Assembly: GCA_027483605.1 (NCBI GenBank)
Contig: JAIXUE010000050.1
Coordinates: 1-47,960 of the forward strand
Source of the DNA: Cryomorphaceae bacterium
GTDB taxonomy: Bacteria; Bacteroidota; Bacteroidia; Flavobacteriales_D; Crocinitomicaceae
Direction of reading: 5' to 3'
Length of the DNA: 47,960 bases
Part shown: piece by piece, positions 24,166 to 33,233 of the stretch
Layout of the letters: the number at the start of each line of letters is the position of its first letter
Position numbering within the stretch: the stretch's first letter is position 1
Program-made: the position numbers and the translations under genes
Notes under the pieces: model-generated
The model's input: the letters and a program-made list of their open reading frames with translations, nothing else
Told to the model about the DNA's origin: nothing
The model's database searches: none

Positions 24166-27100
24166 TTTTAAACGGATAAAAAACGAGGTTCCTTTGTTTG
24201 GCTCACTCTCAAAACGGATAGTTCCGTTGTGTTTTTCTATGATTTGCCGGACCACACTCAAGCCAATTCCAGAACCCGAAGACTTGGTGGTAAAGTAGGG
24301 TGTAAAAATGCGTTCTTGTTGAGCTGCTGAAATTCCCACACCATTGTCTGTTATCCTGATGACTGCTTCTTGATTGTTTTCATGAAGCGCTATGGACACC
24401 ACAATTTTTGGTTCTTGCTTTTGTTCGGTAGCCTGTTGGGCATTGAGTAGCAAATTATGAAAAACCTGATTGAGCATATCTTTGTCAGCGCTAATCCAAA
24501 TAGGATTTGTCGCCGCTTCGAAATGTATGTGCTGAAGTCCTTCGTCGAATAGCTTGATGGCAAACTTTACAAAGGATTGAAGTTCTATCTTTTCAAATAG
24601 GGGTTCAGGTAACTTTGCAAAGCGTGCAAATTCATTGGCCATTCTTGCCAATGCGTCAATTTGTTCGATAAGTGAGGGCAGAGATTTTTGCGCGAGGTCT
24701 TTGGCATCGGCATCTTGCGCTTCCATTTTGCGCAACAAATGCTGGATATTGAGTTTCATGGGTGTCAAGGGATTCTTGATCTCATGGGCAATTTGTTGGG
24801 CGAGGTCGCGCCAGGCGCTTTCGCGTTCGTTGCTTGCAATTTGTTGGGCGGCCTGTTCTAATTCAGTTAACTTTTCATTGTAGGCTTTCACAAGCGCCCC
24901 AATTTCGTCGTTGTTTTGATAACTGATTTTTTGATTGTTTTTTCCGAGCTCTAAATTGCGTACAGATCTTGCTACAACTTGTAAAGGCCCAATAAGCCAG
25001 TTGCTGACAACAAGAGCAATAAAGACGGAAATAGCAAGTAGTAAAACAAAAATATTGATGGCGGCCTTAAAGAAACTTTCAATTTGCTGCTCGTAGGCTT
25101 CTTGTTGACCAAAAAGTTGTATGTTGATGAACCCGATTTGGCGCAGAGCTTCATTGGTGATCGGTAAGTAAGCACTGCGGTAATTGAGTTTACCTATTTG
25201 GTCTTGATGTGAAAAATAGCTTTGTTTTTTACCGAGAAGCGCATCCATTGCTTGAGCGTTCATGTGTTCTCCAATGAGGCCGTAGGCAAAAAGTTTTGGT
25301 CGAGATGAGGCGATGAGAAAACCATCACTGTCAAATACAAAAAGATCCGTTTTGAAAACCGTCGATAGCTTGGCTAACTTGCTCTCAAGGGGCTTGCCAA
25401 TTATGTTCATATCCAAAGTGTCTAAAGCTGCTGTCTGAGATTTTAATTCCGCTTGTACGGCGGACAGTTTTTCGCGCAGGGCTTCTTGAGCATAATTGTC
25501 AAATTGTCGTCCAATAAAAAGCGAGCTTCCTAAACCATATAGGAATAAAGAAAGTGCCAAAATCAGTAAAAAGGCTAGTTGCACCTTAAATGACAAAGAC
25601 CATTGCGCTGTTTTGCTTTGAAATACATTCTTAAATATTTGATTGCTGAGTAGTAAGAGCCCCCAAAAAACAAACATAAAAGCAAAGCTAGTCACTGACG
25701 TAAACCAACTATTTGTAACCGAAGAAATGATAATCGCAGAGCCCGTGTATTTTTGAACCATTACATGCGTGTAACCAGCATATTCAAAATGGTCAGGGTA
25801 ACGGCCTTGATTTTTAAATGCGCTCAGAAGGTTAGGGTAATTAAATGCCCCTGTTTGGTGGATCAACCTTCCTTCAGCATATTTTCCAATGGCATAGCCT
25901 TCAAGACTATTTGAAATACCGGCTTGGTCAGAAATGAGCAATCTCGGAAAGCCAATTTCTTCTGGAATTCTTTTGGATACAAGTGTAATTGCTAAAGATT
26001 TTTCTGCTTCTATTTGCAATAAAATGACATAACTCAAGCCTTCTTCTTCATGTGGCATGAAAAATAAACCATCTTGAATATCAGAAGCTTGTCCATGCTG
26101 CCTGACAAGTGTTTTGAGTTTTTGGAGCTTAAGGGTATCCGTTCCAAAACAGGGCTTGCCAATTGTATCATATATGTCTGCTTGGATATCAAAGCCGTCC
26201 CAAACACCTGTGAAAAACCTTTGGGTGAGGGTATGCTCAAAACCAACTTTGGTAAATTGTTTTCTGAGTGAATCAAAGGAAGTTTGTAGCCAGTTTTCTT
26301 CGGATAAATTTGGCGCCACTTGCGCATAGGCTAATTCTAAATTGATATTGCGCTCTATGGCAAGTTGTTCACCAAAGAGCTTTCGATTTTCAAGATCTTT
26401 TTGCACCTGCAGAGACTGCAAATAAAAGGTAATAATTGCCGCATTGACGGTCAAGATCAACAGCTGACTGCTTAATTGCCGCCAAGATGTTCGGGTTTTT
26501 TGCTCAAAGACAAGGTGAATAAGAAGGACCAATAGGGGCAAGATATTGATCCAGTCTTGGTCTTGTAAAAGCAACAAAAGAAAAGGGAAAACCACAAGAC
26601 CAATTTTCTGGGCCGGATGATTGAACCACGGCTCATTTTTATTGATACTTAGGGAGATAAACACGATTTTTTGAAAACTGTACAAGAAAAAACCTAGCAA
26701 AGAGAAAAAGAAATAGGAGCTCAAGCGCAAATCAAAAAGATGCTCAAAACTTAGCGGGATATTTGAGTGCGCAATAACAATTGCCAGTAAATGCAAAATC
26801 AAAAGCCAAAGGAGCAATGGAAGAAAAAGTGCAAGAACATTTGCCCATCTGCGCGCCAACAAGCGGATCAATGACAAAACAATCCGAAAGCCGAAGACCA
26901 TAAAAAGGCCGTTAATTGCGTAGGCAAAAAAGTCCGGATACCATTCATTGTAGGCAAAAAAACCAGCAGAAAACCAATCACTTTCTTGCCAATCTGCAGG
27001 CCAGGTGAGTTCGTACATTACCACACGAAGGACCAACATACCCAACAAAAGCAATAAGCCTCCCCACCAACTTTTTTCTAAATGTGATTGCAGTTGATAG

Positions 27101-27720
27101 CAAATGAAAAAGAGCGCCATCAGCAAGCAGAAGGGCCCCCAATTGCTGCTCGTCGGTGGAGTATCTGAGGGTAAAGGGCTGGCATAGAAAACGGTGTTTT
27201 GTGTCCGGTCTTTGATTGCGTTTTTGGCCTTCCCGTTTAAGCTTACGGCAAATTGCTGGGTCCAAAAACTAGGGTTGGCGGCATTCAAATAGGCATTGCT
27301 GAATTCGTATGCTTTGAGCAGGCAAAAACTTACGCAGCAAGTGACCTCATTTTGTACATAGGTATGACTGTAATAGTATCCGTTGTTGAGTTTGAGCAGT
27401 CCGTTTGCTGGAAAAACGTCGGTTTTGTAGCGACCCACAGGTAATTGGTTGCTACTCCATCCAAAAAGCACGTCTTTGTCGTACAGATGATATGTAAATT
27501 CTTTGGATTTAGGTAAAGCCTTCCCTGCTGCTAAATTTTTTAAAAGCAATTGGGCGTAGCTTTCACTCTCCTTTTCAAGTTTAGAAAAGTGTGTTTGTAT
27601 ATCGGGAATAGCAAATTGCCTCTCTTGGTTGGAGAAATAGAACAAAACGCCGAGGCAAAGAAAAATCAACCCAAGTAGACTGAATTTCCAAGTTCGTAAA
27701 AAGAGAAGAATTGAATTCAT
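24145..27720 (-). CDS. Very large membrane sensor histidine kinase, NtrY-like catalytic part
   Basis: A 1191-residue sensor kinase. The first part has a membrane helix (about 13-29), an extracytoplasmic region (30-190) and a bundle of membrane helices (about 195-450). A second extracytoplasmic region (about 470-690), further helices near 695-765, another short outer domain (about 775-895) and a last helix lead to HAMP (about 920-970). The kinase core follows: phospho-acceptor His979 in AHEIKNPLTPMKLNI, N box NQVFHNLLLNAQQAT, G1 DNGVGI, F box YFTTK and G2 GSGIGLSVV. ESAWRDLAQQIAHEIKNPL is NtrY-like. No response regulator is encoded nearby. Its ATG overlaps the stop of udk by one base, and its 3' end overlaps the GT39-like gene by 21 bases. 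Confidence 0.88.
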   Translation of the reverse strand: MNSILLFLRTWKFSLLGLIFLCLGVLFYFSNQERQFAIPDIQTHFSKLEKESESYAQLLLKNLAAGKALPKSKEFTYHLYDKDVLFGWSSNQLPVGRYKTDVFPANGLLKLNNGYYYSHTYVQNEVTCCVSFCLLKAYEFSNAYLNAANPSFWTQQFAVSLNGKAKNAIKDRTQNTVFYASPLPSDTPPTSSNWGPFCLLMALFFICYQLQSHLEKSWWGGLLLLLGMLVLRVVMYELTWPADWQESDWFSAGFFAYNEWYPDFFAYAINGLFMVFGFRIVLSLIRLLARRWANVLALFLPLLLWLLILHLLAIVIAHSNIPLSFEHLFDLRLSSYFFFSLLGFFLYSFQKIVFISLSINKNEPWFNHPAQKIGLVVFPFLLLLLQDQDWINILPLLVLLIHLVFEQKTRTSWRQLSSQLLILTVNAAIITFYLQSLQVQKDLENRKLFGEQLAIERNINLELAYAQVAPNLSEENWLQTSFDSLRKQFTKVGFEHTLTQRFFTGVWDGFDIQADIYDTIGKPCFGTDTLKLQKLKTLVRQHGQASDIQDGLFFMPHEEEGLSYVILLQIEAEKSLAITLVSKRIPEEIGFPRLLISDQAGISNSLEGYAIGKYAEGRLIHQTGAFNYPNLLSAFKNQGRYPDHFEYAGYTHVMVQKYTGSAIIISSVTNSWFTSVTSFAFMFVFWGLLLLSNQIFKNVFQSKTAQWSLSFKVQLAFLLILALSLFLYGLGSSLFIGRQFDNYAQEALREKLSAVQAELKSQTAALDTLDMNIIGKPLESKLAKLSTVFKTDLFVFDSDGFLIASSRPKLFAYGLIGEHMNAQAMDALLGKKQSYFSHQDQIGKLNYRSAYLPITNEALRQIGFINIQLFGQQEAYEQQIESFFKAAINIFVLLLAISVFIALVVSNWLIGPLQVVARSVRNLELGKNNQKISYQNNDEIGALVKAYNEKLTELEQAAQQIASNERESAWRDLAQQIAHEIKNPLTPMKLNIQHLLRKMEAQDADAKDLAQKSLPSLIEQIDALARMANEFARFAKLPEPLFEKIELQSFVKFAIKLFDEGLQHIHFEAATNPIWISADKDMLNQVFHNLLLNAQQATEQKQEPKIVVSIALHENNQEAVIRITDNGVGISAAQQERIFTPYFTTKSSGSGIGLSVVRQIIEKHNGTIRFESEPNKGTSFFIRLKLLSKGL

Positions 27721-28349
27721 TACAAAAAGCGCTCAGGTACCAAGGTACGCAGTTGTTCGCTTAAACGCAAAAAATCTTGATCTGCGCGCTGATCATTGCA
27801 AAAGATAAAGTGTGCGTTATTTTTATAGGGCTCTATAAATTGCTCATAGCAAGGAAGCACGTGGTTTTTCCATTGGTAGATGATTTCCGAGCGTTTGTAG
27901 CCACGGGTTTCTTGGTCGCGGTAGATGCGGCGATCGAGTTGTGTGGCATGGTCTACATCGACAAAAATACTGAAGTCGAGTTGTGAAAATACATGTGGAT
28001 AGTGCAGCGTAAACAAGCCTTCTACAATAATGAGGTCGCTTGGCTGGATGGTCAGAAGTACACTTTTGCTCCCCTGAACATTGAAAAAATATTCGCGAAC
28101 TTCAATAGGTTGACCTGAAATAAGTGTTTGAAGATCGGTGGTTAACTTGTTGTGGTCTAGCGCGGTGGGTAAGTCAAAATTGACAATGCCGTTGGCATCT
28201 TTGGCTTGTTGGTCAATAGGCAGATAATAATTGTCCATGGAGAATACAGCAGTGCTCGCATTCTGAAAAGTTTCGGACAAACGCTTGAGAAGTGTGGTTT
28301 TGCCAGCACCGCTTCCTCCACATATACCTACAACAAACGGCTTAGACAT
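27720..28349 (-). CDS. udk: Uridine kinase
   Basis: Udk phosphorylates uridine and cytidine with ATP or GTP for pyrimidine salvage. The 209 residues contain the P-loop GGSGAGKT (residues 11-18), SMDNYYLP (nucleoside-binding region), FDLPTALDH, EGLFTLHYP and the lid RRIYRDQETRGYK. The length is right for bacterial Udk. I chose the ATG at 28349; the frame is open to 28463, but the -7 element TATCTTTG at 28361-28354 lies just before this ATG and would be inside a longer gene. Its transcript may begin at or next to the ATG. The stop TAA shares a base with the start of the histidine-kinase gene, so the two are likely co-translated. Confidence 0.94.
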   Translation of the reverse strand: MSKPFVVGICGGSGAGKTTLLKRLSETFQNASTAVFSMDNYYLPIDQQAKDANGIVNFDLPTALDHNKLTTDLQTLISGQPIEVREYFFNVQGSKSVLLTIQPSDLIIVEGLFTLHYPHVFSQLDFSIFVDVDHATQLDRRIYRDQETRGYKRSEIIYQWKNHVLPCYEQFIEPYKNNAHFIFCNDQRADQDFLRLSEQLRTLVPERFL

Positions 28350-28353
28350 GAAG

Positions 28354-28361
28354 CAAAGATA
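28354..28361 (-). promoter_or_regulatory. -7 element TATCTTTG for udk
   Basis: Reads TATCTTTG on the minus strand, an exact TAnnTTTG. Only four bases separate its end from the ATG at 28349, so transcription would begin about at the start codon, giving a leaderless or nearly leaderless mRNA. The -33 element is not clear. Confidence 0.6.
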
Positions 28362-28453
28362 CAACTTGTTAAGTACTTTTTTCGTCTTCAAGACGCCCAA
28401 CTTGGCGTAAAAAGCACTATTTTCGGCATACCTAATCATGTAATGTCCTCTCC

Positions 28454-30787
28454 ATGAAAACACTTTCTACTCTTTTTCTTCTTCTTTTAAGTAGCGCTTT
28501 ATTTGCACAAATACAGGGCAATGGCGGTTTACCTACCTCAACTAAACTCAGTTTAAATGATAAACTCATTCAAAAATGGGTTTATGCTCAGCCTGACATT
28601 TCAGCTCTTCAGGCAGAAGACGCCATTACCGACGATCAAGGCACTGCTCCTTGGCGCTTTGGTTACAACAACTACACAAACCTGAATACAACAAATGCTG
28701 GTTCTTGGTTTGATTTACCAAACGGCGCGCGTTTATGGATATTACACGTCAAATGCGAACAAGCGCTCACAGTCAATTTAACCTTTGAAAACACCAATAT
28801 TCCCACTGGAAATCAACTCTTTGTATACAATCCAACCAAAGATTTTATTTTAGGGGCGTTTACCCAGGAACACATTTATGATGGCCAACTTGGGACTGAA
28901 CTTATTCCAGGTGAAGATGCGATCATTGAATATTATGTTGCACCGAAAAACAATTATGGCCATGTTCAATTGGCAACTGTTACCCATGGTTACCGCACAG
29001 CTAATGAGTTCATTGAAAAAGCATTCGGCAGCTCTGGATCTTGCAACATGAACGTCAATTGTCCAGATGGTTTACCTTGGACACCTCAGCGCAATAGTGC
29101 AGTTATGCTCGTTTCGGGTAGCAGCGGCTTTTGTTCGGGTGCACTCATCAATAATACGCAAAACGATGGCAAACCTTATGTGCTCACTGCTAACCATTGT
29201 TTTAGCAATCCAGCCACTTGGGTATTCCGTTTCAATTGGCAGGCTATTGACTGCCCTAACCCAAGTACTTCACCTACTTTTCAATCATTGAGCGGTGCTG
29301 TTTTGCGTTCTCGTCGTACGCCTTCTGACTTTTGTTTAGTAGAAATTACTGGAGGCTTGGTCAATGGTACGGTTCCGTTAGACTACAATCCTTATTTTTC
29401 TGGCTGGGACAACTCGGGGACTATTCCTACAGCCACTGTGAGTATCCATCATCCTTCTGGCGACATTAAAAAAATTGCTTTTGATGACGCTGCTCCGTCT
29501 ATTTCTCAAGGTATGGGCTCCTCTGAAGCCAATTCAACTTGGACTGTAGAATGGGACCGCAACACCACAACAGAAGGCGGTTCTTCAGGCTCGCCATTAT
29601 TTGATCAAAACCGCAGAATTATTGGTCAGTTGTGGGGTGGTGGTGCCTCGTGTCAAAATTTAAGCGCACCAGATTACTACGGCAGAGTGTCTAGTTCTTG
29701 GGCGCCCGCAGGGAGCAATAGCACCAATCAACTTAAGTTTTGGCTAGATCCTTCCAATTCAGGAGCTGCGTTTATCGACGGCTTTGACCCTAACAACACA
29801 ACTGTTGTCGCCTTAGACGCAGCGCTTTCCGCAGCGCAACTCAATGCTCAGGCCCTATGTGGCGACAATTACTTGCCATCTGTATCGCTCATGAATGTGG
29901 GGACTACTGTGCTAACTAGCGCACAGATCAATTACCAAATCGACAACGGTACCGTACAACAATACAACTGGACGGGCTCACTTAACCAATGGCAAGCACA
30001 AACGATTTCTTTGCCTGTTATTCAGCTTGCAGCGGGTAACCATAGTTTTTCAGCTACAGTGAGTAATCCTAATCAGGCACTCGATGAAAACGCTACAAAT
30101 AACCAATCTGTTGCAAATATTTTGGTAACAGCTGTTTCTGAGACAATTGATTTGTTAAAAGTTTCAATCACTACAGACGACTACGCCGATGAAACTTACT
30201 TCGAGTTACGCAATGCTGCTGGTGCAATTGTTTGGTCTGAAGGTAATGAGAACGTGGCGGGTAATTTTGGTACTGCAGGTTTTCCTGCGCCTGCTGATCC
30301 AACCAGTCCGCTACAGGATAACACCACGTACAATTTCGATGTTCCACTCACTGCATTTGAATGCTACACTTTTGTGATCTATGACTTCTATGGAGACGGC
30401 TTGGGTGCTTCTCAGTGGGGCGGTACCGACGGCACACTGACTTTAGCCAATAACAATTCCCAAACTATTTACACCCTTACTCCTGCTGATTTTGGCGATA
30501 GCGTGGCTACAGTAGTTCGCCATATCGACGACGTCAACATAGATGAGGCTGCGCTTGATTTCAGTATTGCCCCAAATCCAGCAACAGCTGAGCTCGACAT
30601 CAACTGGTATAATTATGCACAAATGCAGATTCAGGTATTCGATGTTTGTGGCAAGCAGCTGCTGTCTCTGCAGCAAGAGGCGAGCGCCACGAAGCTCAAT
30701 ATTCAAGGGCTTAGTGCAGGCACATATCTGTTGCAACTCACTGCTGCCAATGGGCAAGTAGTGAAAAAGAAATTCGTGAAACAGTAA
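28454..30787 (+). CDS. T9SS-exported trypsin-like serine protease, lysyl-endopeptidase type
   Basis: A 777-residue secreted protein. Signal peptide 1-19 (ending LFAQ); N-terminal beta-rich domain (about 60-190); chymotrypsin-fold protease (about 195-440) with His248 in TANHCF, Asp292 in TPSDFCLVE and Ser378 in GGSSGSPLF, resembling lysyl endopeptidases of Achromobacter type with many cysteines; an Ig/CARDB-like domain (about 455-560); a second domain (567-690) with ITTDDYADET and CYTFVIYDFYGDG; and a T9SS type A sorting domain from IAPNPATAELDI. The last two repeat domains match those of the redoxin-type protein at 14279-15796. The full catalytic triad is present, so an active extracellular protease is likely; cleavage specificity is not certain. 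HemW follows 12 bases after the stop. A one-mismatch -7 element TATTTTCG lies at 28418-28425. Confidence 0.87.
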   Translation: MKTLSTLFLLLLSSALFAQIQGNGGLPTSTKLSLNDKLIQKWVYAQPDISALQAEDAITDDQGTAPWRFGYNNYTNLNTTNAGSWFDLPNGARLWILHVKCEQALTVNLTFENTNIPTGNQLFVYNPTKDFILGAFTQEHIYDGQLGTELIPGEDAIIEYYVAPKNNYGHVQLATVTHGYRTANEFIEKAFGSSGSCNMNVNCPDGLPWTPQRNSAVMLVSGSSGFCSGALINNTQNDGKPYVLTANHCFSNPATWVFRFNWQAIDCPNPSTSPTFQSLSGAVLRSRRTPSDFCLVEITGGLVNGTVPLDYNPYFSGWDNSGTIPTATVSIHHPSGDIKKIAFDDAAPSISQGMGSSEANSTWTVEWDRNTTTEGGSSGSPLFDQNRRIIGQLWGGGASCQNLSAPDYYGRVSSSWAPAGSNSTNQLKFWLDPSNSGAAFIDGFDPNNTTVVALDAALSAAQLNAQALCGDNYLPSVSLMNVGTTVLTSAQINYQIDNGTVQQYNWTGSLNQWQAQTISLPVIQLAAGNHSFSATVSNPNQALDENATNNQSVANILVTAVSETIDLLKVSITTDDYADETYFELRNAAGAIVWSEGNENVAGNFGTAGFPAPADPTSPLQDNTTYNFDVPLTAFECYTFVIYDFYGDGLGASQWGGTDGTLTLANNNSQTIYTLTPADFGDSVATVVRHIDDVNIDEAALDFSIAPNPATAELDINWYNYAQMQIQVFDVCGKQLLSLQQEASATKLNIQGLSAGTYLLQLTAANGQVVKKKFVKQ

Positions 30788-30799
30788 GCGCTAGTATAA

Positions 30800-31918
30800 A
30801 TGAGTGGGCTATACTTGCACATCCCGTTTTGTCGCAAGCGCTGCACTTATTGCGATTTTCATTTTTCTACAACATTTGAAAATTACCGTGCGCGTCTAGT
30901 TCAAGCCATCGCAACGGAACTAGCTTTGCGAGCGAATGAACTTAATTTGCCTATTCGGACCATTTACTTTGGTGGCGGAACCCCTAGTATCTTGAGCTTT
31001 GCTGAACTGGAAAGCATCTTCGCTGCGATTCATAAAAATTATCATTTGGCGCCGTCTTGTGAAATCTCTTTTGAGGTCAATCCGGAGGATATCAATGAAA
31101 CGAATTTGAATTTTTGGAAGACGTTAGGAATCAATAGATTGAGTATTGGCTTACAGACGTTTTCTGACGATGATTTACATTGGATGAATAGGGCACATCA
31201 AGTCAACGACGGATTAGCCGGTATCCGTCTTGCCCAAGGCTGTGGTTTTAAAAACATCAGTGTCGATCTCATTTATGGGCTTCCGGGGCAATCTTTAGCT
31301 GCCTGGGCTACAAGTTTGAATGAAGTATTTAAGTTGGGCGTACAGCACCTTTCTGCATATTGCCTGACCATTGAACCCAAAACAGCTCTCAATCATTTGG
31401 TGCGTCAGAAGAAGCTTCAGCCTGCTGATGAAATTTTGCAGAGCGAACAGTTCTTGTTGTTGGTACAACAAGCAAAGGCTCATGGTTTTGAGCAATACGA
31501 GATTTCTAATTTTGGCTTAACTGGTTTTCAATCCAAGCACAATAGTGCTTATTGGAAGTTTCAACCATATATCGGAGTAGGGCCTTCAGCACATTCATTT
31601 GATGGCAGTTCTCGGCGTTGGAATGTGCGTAACAATACACAATATATGAATCAGGTCGGTAAAAATGACAAATGGTTTGAGACTGAGCAATTGAGCCCTA
31701 ATGAGCGCCGGAATGAACAGATATTGTTGGGTTTACGCACTATTTGGGGCTTAGACTTGCACTCCTTAGAAGCCGACTGGAACCAAAAAGAAAGCGCGCA
31801 AATTGAAGAATTCGCGCGCTTGAATTGGTTGACAATATCAAATAATCATATGGTGCTAACAGAAAAAGGCAAACTGCATGCTGATGGCATAGCAGCAGCT
31901 CTTTTTCGGGTAGACTAA
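30800..31918 (+). CDS. hemW: Radical SAM haem chaperone HemW
   Basis: HemW is a radical SAM protein related to oxygen-independent coproporphyrinogen oxidase HemN but thought to act as a haem chaperone. The 372 residues begin MSGLYLHIPF and carry the cluster motif C11-x3-C15-x2-C18 followed by DF; the additional cysteine of true HemN (CxxxCxxCxC) is missing, which favours HemW. Further family motifs are YFGGGTPSIL, FEVNPEDI, RLSIGLQTF and SVDLIYGLPGQS, with a C-terminal HemN_C-like winged-helix region. It is only 12 bases after the secreted protease gene and probably co-transcribed. Its TAA shares bases with the stop of the bacilliredoxin gene on the other strand. Confidence 0.92.
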   Translation: MSGLYLHIPFCRKRCTYCDFHFSTTFENYRARLVQAIATELALRANELNLPIRTIYFGGGTPSILSFAELESIFAAIHKNYHLAPSCEISFEVNPEDINETNLNFWKTLGINRLSIGLQTFSDDDLHWMNRAHQVNDGLAGIRLAQGCGFKNISVDLIYGLPGQSLAAWATSLNEVFKLGVQHLSAYCLTIEPKTALNHLVRQKKLQPADEILQSEQFLLLVQQAKAHGFEQYEISNFGLTGFQSKHNSAYWKFQPYIGVGPSAHSFDGSSRRWNVRNNTQYMNQVGKNDKWFETEQLSPNERRNEQILLGLRTIWGLDLHSLEADWNQKESAQIEEFARLNWLTISNNHMVLTEKGKLHADGIAAALFRVD

Positions 31919-32328
31919 CAGAATTCGTCGTAGGCTGCTTGTAGGTTTGCGGCAATCATTTGCGCGCTTCCGCCTTCGATGTGGTGTCTTTCCAAAAAGT
32001 GTACTAATTTACCCCCTTTGAACAAAGCAATTGATGGTGATGATGGCGGGTAAGGTAAAAAGTATTTTCTAGCTTGCGCAACAGCGTCTTGGTCTACACC
32101 TGCAAATACTGTTGTCAGTTTAGCTGGCGTTTTTTCGTGTTGAATAGAGAGTTTTACACCTGGTCGCATATTACCTGCAGCACAGCCGCAAACAGAGTTG
32201 ACAACAACCAACATGGTGTCGGTGCTGTTGGCGATGGCAGCATCTACTGCTGCTGCATCGAGTAATTCTTCGAACCCTACTTTTGTAAGGTCTTCTTTCA
32301 TGGGTTGAACGAGTTCTGCTGGATACAT
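31915..32328 (-). CDS. BrxA/BrxB family bacilliredoxin
   Basis: A 137-residue thioredoxin-fold protein. Bacilliredoxins remove bacillithiol (or a similar low-molecular thiol) from S-thiolated proteins in Firmicutes and some Bacteroidota. The hallmark CGC motif is at residues 47-49 in VVNSVCGCAAGNMRPG, with the family's MYPAELVQPM start and the C-terminal HHIEG. Length is right for the family. Whether this organism makes bacillithiol cannot be seen here. It has its own -7 element (32344-32351), and its TAG overlaps the stop of hemW on the other strand. The gene stands alone, separated by 56 bases from the next gene upstream. Confidence 0.92.
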   Translation of the reverse strand: MYPAELVQPMKEDLTKVGFEELLDAAAVDAAIANSTDTMLVVVNSVCGCAAGNMRPGVKLSIQHEKTPAKLTTVFAGVDQDAVAQARKYFLPYPPSSPSIALFKGGKLVHFLERHHIEGGSAQMIAANLQAAYDEFC

Positions 32329-32343
32329 ATCAATGATTTTTTA

Positions 32344-32351
32344 CAAAATTA
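32344..32351 (-). promoter_or_regulatory. -7 element TAATTTTG for the bacilliredoxin gene
   Basis: Reads TAATTTTG on the minus strand, an exact TAnnTTTG. It predicts a start near 32340 and a leader of about 12 bases. No -33 element at the right distance. Confidence 0.6.
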
Positions 32352-32384
32352 GTGAACTCTGCAAGATGCAGTGTCATAGAGGTG

Positions 32385-33233
32385 TCATTTCTCAAGGAAT
32401 TCAAGAAGCGTTTTCGGACTTGGTTGGCGCGTAGTTTTGCGTTTTGTTAGTATCCCAAAGGTATTTCGGAATGTGGCATTGTGGTCACGCATGTAATTTA
32501 GATAAGCAACAAAGCTTTTTGCGGTGTTGTAATTGGGCGTTTGTTCAACAATGGATAAGCTCATGTAATCTGCAAAAAAGTGATTTTGGTTTTTGAGCGC
32601 AAAAGTGAATTGTCTTTTTTTGACAGCTTTTTTCAGTTCATGCACATGGGTATCATAACGACAAAGCAAAAGGGTGTTTTGAAGCTGATATGTATCAAAT
32701 GCAAGTTGGTGATCTTTGAATCCACGCAGTAGGTCTTTGTAGATTTTGTTGAGTTGCTTATTGGTTGCTCGTTGTCTGTAGGTATAAGCGAGGTGCGCTT
32801 TGAGAATAGCTTCTGATTTGTCATCCGCTGTAGCCCAAAGATATTGGTTAGCTAAATCATTGAAGTGTCTAACCTTTACAATAGAATCGGGAACGTAGGA
32901 AACGCCGATTGGAATGGCGGCAAAAGCGGGTTCGTGGTATTGAAATTCAAGACCCTTTAAGTGCTGTAGAGCGGAAATGCCATCGAGTAGGATCAGATCA
33001 AAGCCAGGCTCCCAAGGATTTTTTTGAAGGGCTTTGCGTATATTTCCTGGGCTCATCTCAATGACAATTAGCTTTATGGAGCGCCGCTTGGCAATTTTTG
33101 CAAGTACTTTTTTTTGCGCCGCACTCATGAAATTCTGTGCGATGACCAATTGCTTTTCTTTTTGGAGCTGAGCTTCTTCAAGTGCACATCCAGCGAAAAG
33201 TAAAATCAGTAAAATGAATAAAAAGCTACGCAC
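32385..33233 (-). CDS. Lipoprotein resembling periplasmic solute-binding proteins
   Basis: A 282-residue lipoprotein, lipobox LLFAGC with cysteine 16. The mature part reads like a type 2 periplasmic binding protein (strand pattern LVIAQNF, then [24 protein letters not shown] and IPIGVSYV), but I do not recognise a specific family or ligand, and no ABC permease or ATPase is nearby. The start is GTG at 33233, which overlaps the end of mutS by eight bases; the Arg at position 2 and the hydrophobic stretch directly after it support this start. It is probably translated from the mutS transcript. A C-terminal basic tail ([11 protein letters not shown]) is unusual. Function unknown. Confidence 0.62.
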   Translation of the reverse strand: MRSFLFILLILLFAGCALEEAQLQKEKQLVIAQNFMSAAQKKVLAKIAKRRSIKLIVIEMSPGNIRKALQKNPWEPGFDLILLDGISALQHLKGLEFQYHEPAFAAIPIGVSYVPDSIVKVRHFNDLANQYLWATADDKSEAILKAHLAYTYRQRATNKQLNKIYKDLLRGFKDHQLAFDTYQLQNTLLLCRYDTHVHELKKAVKKRQFTFALKNQNHFFADYMSLSIVEQTPNYNTAKSFVAYLNYMRDHNATFRNTFGILTKRKTTRQPSPKTLLEFLEK

